Position numbers and translations under genes: made by a program. The notes beneath the pieces are model-generated. The model ran no database searches. It saw nothing but the letters and a program-made list of their open reading frames with translations, and was not told the DNA's origin. DNA of 34,149 nucleotides from Hyphomonadaceae bacterium (GTDB taxonomy: Bacteria; Pseudomonadota; Alphaproteobacteria; Caulobacterales; Aquidulcibacteraceae), in assembly GCA_016791365.1 (NCBI GenBank), contig JAEUMT010000065.1:1-34149 (forward strand), written 5' to 3'. Shown piece after piece: positions 15,302-22,860 of the stretch; within the stretch, counting starts at the first letter, position 1; every line of letters begins with the position of its first letter.

Positions 15302-15928
15302 ATGTCGCCGAGTGATTGGCGCGCACTGATCGAAGCTTACCTCGACGGGCGTCTCTCCGCCGAGGCGTTCATGCGCCGCTTTGTCGATGGCTGGCGTGCT
15401 GGCGGCGCCGCCGCGCCGCGCGCGATCGCGGCGATGCAGGCGACAGTCGAGGCGTTTGAAGCGGAAGTGCTTGAAGCGGGCGAAGAGGGCGAGGTCAGCG
15501 ACGATGAATTGCGCCAAGCCGCGCAACGCGCGCTCGCCAATCTGAGTGAAGAGCCGACAGTCACCCCGCACACTTTCGACCGCACGCGCGCCCGCGAGGA
15601 TATGCGCCGGTTTCAAATCCAGATGCGCGGTTGCGCGGGGCTTGGTTGCCTGATCGCGCTGGCGTGGGTGGGGCTTTGCTTCCTGCAAGTGTTCGTCGTT
15701 ATCGAATGGGTGCAGCGGAGCTTTGATTGGCCGGCGCTGCCTTCCACCATAGTGGGCGCCGTGCTCGCTTTCGTGCCGATTGTCGGCAACGTGCTCGCCT
15801 TTCTGGGGGCGACTGAAATTTGGAGCTGGCCGGCGTGGCTTGCGGCTCTCGTCTTCTTCGCCGCGCCTGCGGTGACCATTTTCTCCGGCTGGTCGCGCTA
15901 TCGCCAGTTCGGGCCACCTAGGGGCTGA
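15302..15928 (+). CDS. Membrane protein of unknown function between pntAB and pntB
   Basis: A 208-residue protein with an acidic, helical N-terminal half (DWRALIEAYLDGRLSAEAFM, then many Glu/Ala residues to about 100) and three hydrophobic helices at about 113-137, 148-170 and 175-195. It ends in a short basic tail. The N-terminal pattern LIEAYLDGRLSAEAFxRRF resembles the beginning of small colicin-immunity-like proteins, but similarity is too short to assign a function. The start ATG is 12 bases after the palindromic element, whose arm supplies a GGGGAG that could act as a weak ribosome site. The stop is one base before pntB, implying co-transcription with it. This is not a known transhydrogenase subunit. 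Confidence 0.65.
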   Translation: MSPSDWRALIEAYLDGRLSAEAFMRRFVDGWRAGGAAAPRAIAAMQATVEAFEAEVLEAGEEGEVSDDELRQAAQRALANLSEEPTVTPHTFDRTRAREDMRRFQIQMRGCAGLGCLIALAWVGLCFLQVFVVIEWVQRSFDWPALPSTIVGAVLAFVPIVGNVLAFLGATEIWSWPAWLAALVFFAAPAVTIFSGWSRYRQFGPPRG

Positions 15929-15929
15929 C

Positions 15930-17354
15930 ATGAACGCTGATCTTGCGGCATTGCTGTATCTCGTCTCCGGCGTGCTTTTCATTTTGGCGCTGCGCGGATT
16001 GTCGAGCCCGGAGACGAGCCGTCAGGGCAACAATTTCGGCATGTTCGGGATGGCGATCGCCATCGTGACGACGTTGTGGCTGATTGGTCCTGACACCACG
16101 ACCTGGATCGTCATTGTCGGGGCGATCGCGATCGGCGGCGGCATCGGCGCGTATATCGCGCGTTCGATCAAGATGACGGCGATGCCGCAGCTTGTGGCCG
16201 CGTTTCACTCGCTCGTCGGTTTGGCGGCGGTCGCGGTTGCAGCGGCGGCGTTTTATGCGCCGGAGAGTTTCCACATCGCCGAGCCCGGCGTCGGCGCGTA
16301 CCTCGTGCGTACGCCGATCCACATGCAGTCGCTGATCGAGCTTTCGCTCGGCACCGCGATTGGCGCCATTACGTTCACAGGCTCAGTGATCGCGTTCGCG
16401 AAGCTGAACGGCAATATGTCGGGCGCGCCGATCATGCTGCCGGCGCGTCACGCGATCAATATCGGCATCGCGGCGCTGATCGGTTTGCTGATCGTGATGA
16501 TGGCGCAGTCGCACGGCACTGTTGAGTGGCATTTCTGGGCGATTGCCGGGCTTTCGTTCCTGATCGGCGTGCTGCTGATCATCCCGATCGGCGGCGCCGA
16601 CATGCCGGTCGTCGTCTCGATGCTGAATTCGTACTCAGGATGGGCGGCCGCGGCGCTTGGCTTCACGCTTGAGAATGTCGCGCTGATCATCACCGGCGCG
16701 CTTGTTGGTTCGTCCGGCGCGATCCTCAGCTACATCATGTGCAAAGCGATGAACCGCAGCTTCATCAGCGTCATCCTTGGCGGCTTCGGCACGGCCGATG
16801 GCGGCGCGGGCGCAGGTCAAGTTGAAACGCGGCCGGTGAAGCAGGGCAGCGCCGACGATGCGGCTTTCATCATGAAGAACGCCAGCAAGGTGATCATCGT
16901 GCCGGGGTACGGCATGGCCGTTGCGCAGGCGCAGCACAGCGTGCGCGAATTGGCTGACATGTTGAAGAAGGAAGGCGTCGAGGTGAAGTACGCCATCCAC
17001 CCCGTCGCCGGTCGTATGCCGGGGCACATGAACGTGCTGCTCGCCGAAGCGAACGTGCCCTATGATGAAGTGTTCGAGCTTGAGGACATCAATAGCGAGT
17101 TCAGCCAAGCCGATGTCGCTTACGTCATCGGCGCCAACGACGTGACCAACCCAAGCGCGAAGACCGATCCGAAAAGCCCGATCTACGGCATGCCCATTCT
17201 GGACGTGGAGAAGGCCAAGACCGTGCTCTTCATCAAGCGCGGCATGGGCTCAGGCTATGCGGGCGTCGAGAACGAGCTCTTCTTCCGTGACAACACGATG
17301 ATGCTCTTTGGCGACGCAAAGAAGATGACGGATGAGATCTTGAAGGGGCTTTGA
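15930..17354 (+). CDS. pntB: NAD(P) transhydrogenase subunit beta
   Basis: A 474-residue Re/Si-specific transhydrogenase subunit. The N-terminal about 270 residues hold many membrane helices that form the proton path. The C-terminal domain III binds NADP(H), seen as the VPGYGMAVAQAQ loop, GRMPGHMNVLLAEA and the GANDVTNPSAKTDPKSPIYG block. Length and motif order match intact PntB. With PntAA and PntAB it completes a three-gene enzyme, although two unrelated genes, a PH-like gene on the other strand, a palindrome and a membrane protein gene lie between the subunits. The N-terminal MNADLAALLYLVSG fits the family start. Confidence 0.95.
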   Translation: MNADLAALLYLVSGVLFILALRGLSSPETSRQGNNFGMFGMAIAIVTTLWLIGPDTTTWIVIVGAIAIGGGIGAYIARSIKMTAMPQLVAAFHSLVGLAAVAVAAAAFYAPESFHIAEPGVGAYLVRTPIHMQSLIELSLGTAIGAITFTGSVIAFAKLNGNMSGAPIMLPARHAINIGIAALIGLLIVMMAQSHGTVEWHFWAIAGLSFLIGVLLIIPIGGADMPVVVSMLNSYSGWAAAALGFTLENVALIITGALVGSSGAILSYIMCKAMNRSFISVILGGFGTADGGAGAGQVETRPVKQGSADDAAFIMKNASKVIIVPGYGMAVAQAQHSVRELADMLKKEGVEVKYAIHPVAGRMPGHMNVLLAEANVPYDEVFELEDINSEFSQADVAYVIGANDVTNPSAKTDPKSPIYGMPILDVEKAKTVLFIKRGMGSGYAGVENELFFRDNTMMLFGDAKKMTDEILKGL

Positions 17355-17358
17355 GGCG

Positions 17359-17445
17359 ATGCCTACAATCCTCCGTTGGAACGGCTACCGCTTCTACTTC
17401 TTCTCCAACGAAGGTGCTGAGCCCCCGCGTGTCCATTTCGGCTGA
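17359..17445 (+). pseudogene. DUF4160 fragment, 5' part only
   Basis: An ATG at 17359, four bases after the pntB stop, opens a 28-codon frame beginning MPTILRWNGYRFYFFSNEG, followed by AEPPRVH and then a stop. This is the recognisable N-terminal third of DUF4160, a family of about 80 residues normally found directly upstream of DUF2442. The remaining part is absent: the frame ends in TGA at 17443-17445, inside the start of the DUF2442 gene. An internal deletion of about 50 codons would explain it. Calling it a remnant is an inference from length; a functional micro-protein is not excluded. Confidence 0.7.
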
Positions 17446-17677
17446 GCTAGACGATCGGGTCGCGGACGTGCGTGTCACGGATCACGCGCTCGAAGTGCGT
17501 CTCCGTGACGGCCGCATGATTTCCGCGCCGCTTGTTTGGTTTCCACGGCTCGTTGCTGCCAGCGCGTCGCAGCGCGCGCATTGGGAGGTCGCCGCTGCCG
17601 GGCACGGCATTCACTGGCCTGAGATCGATGAAGACTTGAGCGTCGCTGGATTGTTGCGCACCAGCGCGGCAGCTTAG
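17429..17677 (+). CDS. DUF2442-domain protein
   Basis: An 82-residue protein. The body VADVRVTDHALEVRLRDGR, then PLVWFPRLVAAS, QRAHWEVAAAGHGIHWPEID and EDLSVAGLL, matches DUF2442 closely. The start at GTG 17429 gives the usual length; GTG 17414 or a TTG at 17351 overlapping the pntB stop are alternatives. DUF2442 genes commonly follow DUF4160 genes, and the pair has been likened to toxin-antitoxin modules; here the partner is reduced to a fragment. No signal or membrane segment. Function unknown. Confidence 0.75.
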   Translation: MSISAELDDRVADVRVTDHALEVRLRDGRMISAPLVWFPRLVAASASQRAHWEVAAAGHGIHWPEIDEDLSVAGLLRTSAAA

Positions 17678-17754
17678 GCCTGAGCGTCTAACCAGCTTTT
17701 CAGGTTCCCGGCGCCGTCAGCTCGGTTAGAAGCGCTCGTCGCGGAGCGAACCAC

Positions 17755-18120
17755 ATGGCTGACGTCTTCATTTCCTACAAAAAATCGGATGCGGATCGTG
17801 TGCGCCCGCTCGTGGAGCATCTGCGCGCCGCTGGTCTCGATGTTTGGTGGGACGAGGGTATTCAGCCTTCTACGTCGTGGCGCGCCGAAATTGCTAAGCA
17901 ACTCGCTGAGGCGAAGTGCGTGGTCGCGGTCTGGACTAATGACAGCGTCGATCACGAGCAGGGCTCTTGGGTGATGGAGGAGGCGACGCACGGCCAGGCG
18001 CGCAAGATCCTGGCGCCTGTGCGCCTCGATATGGTCGCGCCGCCGCTTTTTATTTTCGATGGGAAACATGGCTTGCAGCCAAGGCAACGCGCCTGCCGCG
18101 GTCTGCAACGCGCTCAATAG
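17755..18120 (+). CDS. TIR-domain protein, probably truncated by a frameshift
   Basis: A 121-residue protein starting MADVFISYKKSDADRV, a classic bacterial TIR opening (xxDVFISYxxxD). VWWDEGI (beta-strand box 2 region, about 30-37), CVVAVWTNDSVD and the SWVMEEATHGQA segment with the candidate catalytic Glu follow, so the domain is nearly whole up to ILAPVRLD. After residue about 98 the sequence turns basic and unlike TIR proteins. Another frame reads QGNAPAAVCNALNSMTGR up to a stop at 18134-18136, directly before the next gene's ATG. A one-base shift near the T-rich stretch at 18047-18056 is the likely cause. TIR proteins of this kind are NAD-cleaving enzymes in defence systems or multi-domain sensors. 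GGAG lies about eight bases before the ATG. Confidence 0.65.
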   Translation: MADVFISYKKSDADRVRPLVEHLRAAGLDVWWDEGIQPSTSWRAEIAKQLAEAKCVVAVWTNDSVDHEQGSWVMEEATHGQARKILAPVRLDMVAPPLFIFDGKHGLQPRQRACRGLQRAQ

Positions 18121-18136
18121 CATGACAGGACGATAG

Positions 18137-18538
18137 ATGGCCGAACCGAAAACCCAGCGCACAAAAGCTTCTGTCGCCGCGTTCATTGCAGCTGTTGAGG
18201 ACGACACGCGCCGTAAGGACGCGAAGGCAGTCGATAAAATGATGCGCGCCGTAACGGGCGAGAAGCCGGTGATGTGGGGGCCGTCAATCATTGGTTATGG
18301 CGAGTGGAAGACGCCGTCGGGCCTGTGGCCGCGCATCGGGTTTTCGCCGCGCAAGGCTAATCTCGTTCTTTACGTGATAGGCGACTTTAAAAGCTGCGGG
18401 CCGCTCTTGAAGAAGTTGGGCAAGCACAAGACTGGCAAGTCTTGCCTCTACATCAACAAGCTCGCGGAGATCGATGAAGCCGTGCTTCATGATTTGACCC
18501 AGGCAAGCTGGGACCACATGAACGCGAAGTACGCCTAG
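18137..18538 (+). CDS. DUF1801 (YdhG-like) domain protein
   Basis: A 133-residue protein with the DUF1801 layout: KASVAAFIAAVEDDTRRKDA, MMRAVTGEKPVMWGPSIIGY, PRIGFSPRKANLVLYVI and a C-terminal LGKHKTGKSCLYINKL block. The family is widespread and of unknown function, with a compact fold distantly like iron-sulphur scaffold/frataxin-type proteins. The ATG follows the out-of-frame stop in the TIR region and has AGGA six bases upstream. The stop is seven bases from the converging M13 peptidase gene, with no terminator visible between them. Confidence 0.82.
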   Translation: MAEPKTQRTKASVAAFIAAVEDDTRRKDAKAVDKMMRAVTGEKPVMWGPSIIGYGEWKTPSGLWPRIGFSPRKANLVLYVIGDFKSCGPLLKKLGKHKTGKSCLYINKLAEIDEAVLHDLTQASWDHMNAKYA

Positions 18539-18545
18539 GCGCGTC

Positions 18546-20606
18546 CTACCAAATCGTGACGCGATCCGCCGGCGGCAGGTAAAGCGCCGCATCCGGCTGC
18601 ACGTTAAATGCCTCGTACCAGGTGTCCATGTTGTGCACGACGCCGTTGACGCGGAATTGCGGCGGCGAATGCGGGTTGGTCATCACCATGTTGCGCAGCG
18701 CTTCCTCGCGATATTTCGAACGCCACGCCTGCGCCCAGCCAAGGAAAAAGCGTTGTTTGCCGGTGAGGCCGGCGCGCACTGGCGCTTCGCGTGCGCCAAG
18801 TGAAAGCTCATAGGCGCGCAGCGCGACTTGCAATCCGCCATTGTCGCCAATGTTCTCGCCGAGCGTGAGGCGCCCGTTCACGTTCAGGCCGGGCAGCGCT
18901 TCAAAGCCGTCATACTGCGCGGCCAGGCGTCCGGTGACTTCCGAGAATGCGGCGACGTCCTGCGGGCTCCACCAATCGCGCAGTATGCCTTGGGCGTCGG
19001 ATTTCGCGCCCTGGTCATCGAAGCCGTGGCCCATTTCGTGGCCGATGACGCCGCCAATGGCGCCGTAATTCACGGCGGCGTCGGCGTTTGGGTCGAAGAA
19101 CGGCGGTTGCAAGATCGCGGCGGGGAAGGTGATGACGTTGAGTACGGAATTGTACGACGCATTCACGGTTTGCGGGGTCATATTCCATTCGCCGCGATCG
19201 ACGGGACGCCAGAGGCGCGCCGTGGCCCAATCGCCGTTGAATTTGTTGGCTCGCTTGAAATTGCCGTAAGCGTCATCAGCGCTGGCCTCGAGCCCGGTGA
19301 AGTCGCGCCAGCGGTCCGGGTAGCCGATGCGCGGCACGAAGGCCGCGAGTTTTTGTTGCGCGACGACTTTGGTTTCAGCTGTCATCCACGGTGATTGATC
19401 GATGCGCTGGGCGTAGGCGCGGCGCAGGTTCTCGACCAGTTCAAGCATTTGCGCCTTGGCTTGCGGCGGGAAGTGGCGCTGCACATAGAGCTGGCCGACC
19501 GCTTCGCCCATCACGTTGTCGATGGTGTCGACCGCACGCTTCCAGCGTTCTTGTTGCTCCGGCTGGCCGTTCAGCGTTCGACCGTAAAAATCGAAGTTCG
19601 CGTCGTCGATCGCGCTCGGCAGCACATCGGCGCTGCCGCTGATGAGATTGTAGGTGAGATAGTCGCGCCAGGTCGCGACGGGTGTTGCGAGGAAGAGTTG
19701 CGCGAGCGGGGCCATGGCGCTGAGTTCACGCACGACGACTTCCGTCGCTTGCCCCATGCCCGCGGCTTCAAGCCCCGCGTCCCACGGGAAGTTTGGCGCA
19801 ATGGCGCGCAACTCGGCGCGGGTTTTGAGATTGTAGGTGCGGTCACGCTGGCGGCGATCGGCGACCGGCCAATGGAGTTCCGCGATCTGCGTCTCAAGCG
19901 CCATGATCGCGCGTGCTTTAGCGGCGCCGTTCGCTTGTCCGCCAAGCGTCAAGACGCGTTCAATATAGGCGACATACGCGGCGCGATTGGCTTCGCCATC
20001 GGCGCGCCGGTAGTATTCGCGCTCTGGCAAACCAAGCCCTGCGTGCGTAAAGCTGACGATGTAACGCTGCGGGTTGCGCGCATCGAGGCCGGCGAAGGCG
20101 ACGATCGGCCCATTGGTCGGGATGTCGTTGCGCGCCATCAGACGGATGACGTCTTCGTGCGTTTGCAGAGCGGCGATGCTCGCGAGGTCCGGCTGTAGCG
20201 GCGCGAGGCCGCGAGCGTTGATTGCGTCAGTGTTGAGATATGCGTTGTAGCTCGCGGCGATCTTCTGCTGGACCGAACCCGGCGCGCCGCCGGCGAGCGC
20301 GACTTCTTCGATAATGGCGCGCTGATCGCGGCTGGCCTTCTCGCCGAGAATGACAAACGTGCCCCAGCTGCGTTGATCGCTCGGGATGTCGGTCGTGTCG
20401 AGCCAGCGGTCGTTGGCATAGCGGAAGAAATCATCGCCGGGGCGCACGCTCGTGTCGCCCGCGGTGAGATCCAGGCCGAACTCGCCGATGGCGGCACTGC
20501 CGCTGCTGCTTGCGCCGCTGCTGCTGTCGCCGCCGGAATTGGTCGCGCAACCTGCCGCGAGCGCGAGTGTGGAAACGCCGAAGGCGCGGCGGCTGAAGTT
20601 CAACAT
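18546..20606 (-). CDS. M13-family zinc metallopeptidase lipoprotein (neprilysin-like), copy 1
   Basis: A 686-residue M13 endopeptidase. The ATG at 20606 has GGAGGG about six bases upstream; a longer open frame to 20657 adds an unlikely basic leader. The N-terminus carries SRRAF, a hydrophobic core and a lipobox at Cys20 (ALAAGC), followed by a Ser/Gly linker. The zinc site is HEMGH (523-527) with the third ligand Glu in ENIGDNGG about 60 residues later, and the family segments VNASYNSVLNVITFPAAIL and GAIGGVIGHEMGHGFDD are present. It should act as a periplasmic or membrane-anchored peptidase. It is a tandem paralogue of the gene at 20767 but separated from it by an intrinsic terminator, so probably transcribed independently. 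Confidence 0.92.
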   Translation of the reverse strand: MLNFSRRAFGVSTLALAAGCATNSGGDSSSGASSSGSAAIGEFGLDLTAGDTSVRPGDDFFRYANDRWLDTTDIPSDQRSWGTFVILGEKASRDQRAIIEEVALAGGAPGSVQQKIAASYNAYLNTDAINARGLAPLQPDLASIAALQTHEDVIRLMARNDIPTNGPIVAFAGLDARNPQRYIVSFTHAGLGLPEREYYRRADGEANRAAYVAYIERVLTLGGQANGAAKARAIMALETQIAELHWPVADRRQRDRTYNLKTRAELRAIAPNFPWDAGLEAAGMGQATEVVVRELSAMAPLAQLFLATPVATWRDYLTYNLISGSADVLPSAIDDANFDFYGRTLNGQPEQQERWKRAVDTIDNVMGEAVGQLYVQRHFPPQAKAQMLELVENLRRAYAQRIDQSPWMTAETKVVAQQKLAAFVPRIGYPDRWRDFTGLEASADDAYGNFKRANKFNGDWATARLWRPVDRGEWNMTPQTVNASYNSVLNVITFPAAILQPPFFDPNADAAVNYGAIGGVIGHEMGHGFDDQGAKSDAQGILRDWWSPQDVAAFSEVTGRLAAQYDGFEALPGLNVNGRLTLGENIGDNGGLQVALRAYELSLGAREAPVRAGLTGKQRFFLGWAQAWRSKYREEALRNMVMTNPHSPPQFRVNGVVHNMDTWYEAFNVQPDAALYLPPADRVTIW

Positions 20607-20712
20607 GAGGACCCTCCGATTGCGGCGGATCATCCGGGCGCCGAGGCGCCGCGACAAGTCCGTTGCAGGCCGTCAGCCGATGTTATCTGCGCCTTGATCG
20701 CAAACCGGCCAT

Positions 20713-20741
20713 GAAAAAGGGGGAGCCCATAGGCTCCCCCT
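20713..20741 (-). terminator. Intrinsic terminator after the second M13 gene
   Basis: A perfect nine-base stem GGGGGAGCC (20719-20727) and GGCTCCCCC (20732-20740) with a CATA loop, followed in minus-strand reading by TTTTT (20718 to 20714). It sits 26 bases beyond the stop of the M13 gene at 20767 and probably ends the efflux/peptidase transcript. Confidence 0.9.
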
Positions 20742-20766
20742 CGATCAGATCAGCTCTGTCGTGCGC

Positions 20767-22833
20767 TTACCAGATCGTGACGCGATCGGCTGGCGCGAGA
20801 TAGAGCGCATCGCCCGGCTGGACGTTGAACGCGGCGTACCAGCTGTCCATGTTCCGCACGGTGCCGTTGCAGCGATAGACGGACGGTGAGTGCGGGTCGG
20901 TCAGGATTTGATTGCGCAGCGCCGCGTCGCGGATGAGCGCACGCCAGGCTTGCGCCCAGCCCAGGAAGAAGCGCTGATCGCCGGTGATGCCGTCGATCGT
21001 CGGCGCCGGCTGGCCGTTGAGCGAAAGCTGATAGGCGTGACGCGAGACTTGCAGGCCGCCATTGTCGCCAATGTTTTCGCCGAGCGTGAGGCGGCCATTG
21101 ACGTTGATGCCCTCGAGCGGCGTGAACGCGTCGTACTGCGCGACCAGGCGATCCGTCACTTGCGTGAAGGCGGCGACGTCGTTGGCGTTCCACCAATCGC
21201 GCAGCACGCCCTGTGCGTCTGACTTCGCACCTTGATCGTCGAAGCCGTGGCCCATTTCGTGGCCGATGACGCCGCCGATGGCGCCATAGTTCACGGCTGG
21301 GTCAGCGTTCGCATCGAAGAACGGCGCTTGCAGGATCGCGGCCGGGAAGACGATCTCGTTGAACGTCGGATTGTAATAGGCGTTCACCGTTTGCGGCGTC
21401 ATGAACCACTCGTCCTTATCGGTCGGGCGGGCGAGACGGGCGAGGTCGAAGTTCCAGTCGAAGATGCCCTGGCGCTTGGCGTTGCCGAATGCGTCGTTGG
21501 CGCGAACTTCGAGACCCGAATAGTCACGCCAGCGATCCGGATAGCCGATCTTGGGACGGAAGGTCGCGAGCTTTTCGCGGGCGGCGACTTTCGTCTCCGC
21601 CGACATCCAGCTCAGCGCGTCGATACGCTGGCCGTAGGCGGTGCGCAGATTCTCGACGAGGTCGGTCATCTGTTGCTTCGCGGCCGGTGGGAAGTGGCGC
21701 TGCACGTAGATCTGGCCGATGGCTTCACCCATGGCGCCGTTGACCGCCTGCACGGCGCGCTTCCAGCGTTCGCGCTGCTGCGGCTGACCAGACAGCGTGG
21801 TGCCGTAGAAGGCGAACACTTCCGCGTCGACGTTGCTCGGCAGCACTGGCGCGTTGTTACGGACGAGGTGGTAGGTGAGGTAGGACTTCCAGGTGGAAAC
21901 CGGCGTCGCCATGAACAGATTGGCGAGCGGACCCATCGCCGAAAGTTCGGAAATGACGACTTCCTGCACGCCGCCGAGGCCGGCCGCTTCGAATGAGGCG
22001 TCCCACGGGAAGTTCGGCGCGAGGGCGCGAATTTCCGCGCGAGTCTTTAGATTGTAGGTGCGATCACGGTCGCGGCGATCGGCGATCGGCCAGTGACGCT
22101 CGGCGATTTGCGTTTCCAGAGCGACGATGCGGCGTGCTTGAGCGCCGGCATTGCTTTGGCCCGCGAGCGTGAGCAGACGCGTGATGTGCGCTTCGTATTC
22201 GCGGCGAATGTTCGGGAATTCGCCATCGGTGCGGCGATAATATTCACGCTCCGGCAGGCCGAGGCCCGCGTGCAGCATGTTGCAGATGTAGCGGTTCGGA
22301 TTGCGGTCATCAAGACCGACGAAGATAGCGATCGGTGAATTCACCGCGACGCCAGGCTGCGCGATGAAACGGATCGTTTCTTCGTGCGTGCGAAGCGCTT
22401 GGATCGCGGCGAGTTCCGATTGCAGCGGCGTGAGGCCGGCGGCGTCGATCGCCTGCTGGTTCAAGAACGAATTGTAGAAGTCGGCGATCTTCTGCTGGTT
22501 CGTGCCTGGCGCACCGCCGGCGAGCGCGACTTCCTCGATGATGACACGCGCATCGTTGTCGGCCTTTTCACGCAGGATGTCGAACGTGCCCCAGCGCGTA
22601 CGATCGGCGGGGATCTGTGTGTTCGTGAGCCATGTGCCGTTTGCATAACGGAAAAAATCGTCGCCTGGCTTGACGTTGAGGTCGCGCGCCGTGAGGTCGA
22701 CGCCCCAGGCGCCGATGGCTGCGGGATCACGTGGCGGCGATGTCGCTTCTTGCGTCGTGGCAGTTCCAGTTGCGCAGCCGGCAAGCAGCGCGACTGACGA
22801 CGCGCCAATCGCGCGACGGGTCAACATCATCAT
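20767..22833 (-). CDS. M13-family zinc metallopeptidase lipoprotein (neprilysin-like), copy 2
   Basis: A 688-residue paralogue of the neighbouring M13 peptidase. It starts at the first of three ATG codons with GGAGG seven bases upstream. LTRRAIG and a lipobox with Cys20 (ALLAGC) give a lipoprotein. The active site is HEMGH (525-529) with Glu586 in ENIGDNGG, the same spacing as in neprilysin. The two copies share long blocks such as IGHEMGHGFDDQGAKSDAQG and GVDLTA/GLDLTA plus the C-terminal LxPADRVTIW. The start lies only 27 bases after the efflux permease stop on the same strand and the transcript ends at the terminator beyond it, so it likely belongs to the efflux operon. Substrates unknown. 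Confidence 0.92.
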   Translation of the reverse strand: MMMLTRRAIGASSVALLAGCATGTATTQEATSPPRDPAAIGAWGVDLTARDLNVKPGDDFFRYANGTWLTNTQIPADRTRWGTFDILREKADNDARVIIEEVALAGGAPGTNQQKIADFYNSFLNQQAIDAAGLTPLQSELAAIQALRTHEETIRFIAQPGVAVNSPIAIFVGLDDRNPNRYICNMLHAGLGLPEREYYRRTDGEFPNIRREYEAHITRLLTLAGQSNAGAQARRIVALETQIAERHWPIADRRDRDRTYNLKTRAEIRALAPNFPWDASFEAAGLGGVQEVVISELSAMGPLANLFMATPVSTWKSYLTYHLVRNNAPVLPSNVDAEVFAFYGTTLSGQPQQRERWKRAVQAVNGAMGEAIGQIYVQRHFPPAAKQQMTDLVENLRTAYGQRIDALSWMSAETKVAAREKLATFRPKIGYPDRWRDYSGLEVRANDAFGNAKRQGIFDWNFDLARLARPTDKDEWFMTPQTVNAYYNPTFNEIVFPAAILQAPFFDANADPAVNYGAIGGVIGHEMGHGFDDQGAKSDAQGVLRDWWNANDVAAFTQVTDRLVAQYDAFTPLEGINVNGRLTLGENIGDNGGLQVSRHAYQLSLNGQPAPTIDGITGDQRFFLGWAQAWRALIRDAALRNQILTDPHSPSVYRCNGTVRNMDSWYAAFNVQPGDALYLAPADRVTIW

Positions 22834-22860
22834 TTAAGAACCTCCGAAATGTTTGGTCGT

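Noticed and set aside
17678-18136. A complete anti-phage system around the TIR gene
   Set aside because: No Thoeris-, Argonaute- or other partner gene adjoins; neighbours are DUF2442 and DUF1801, and the TIR gene looks damaged.
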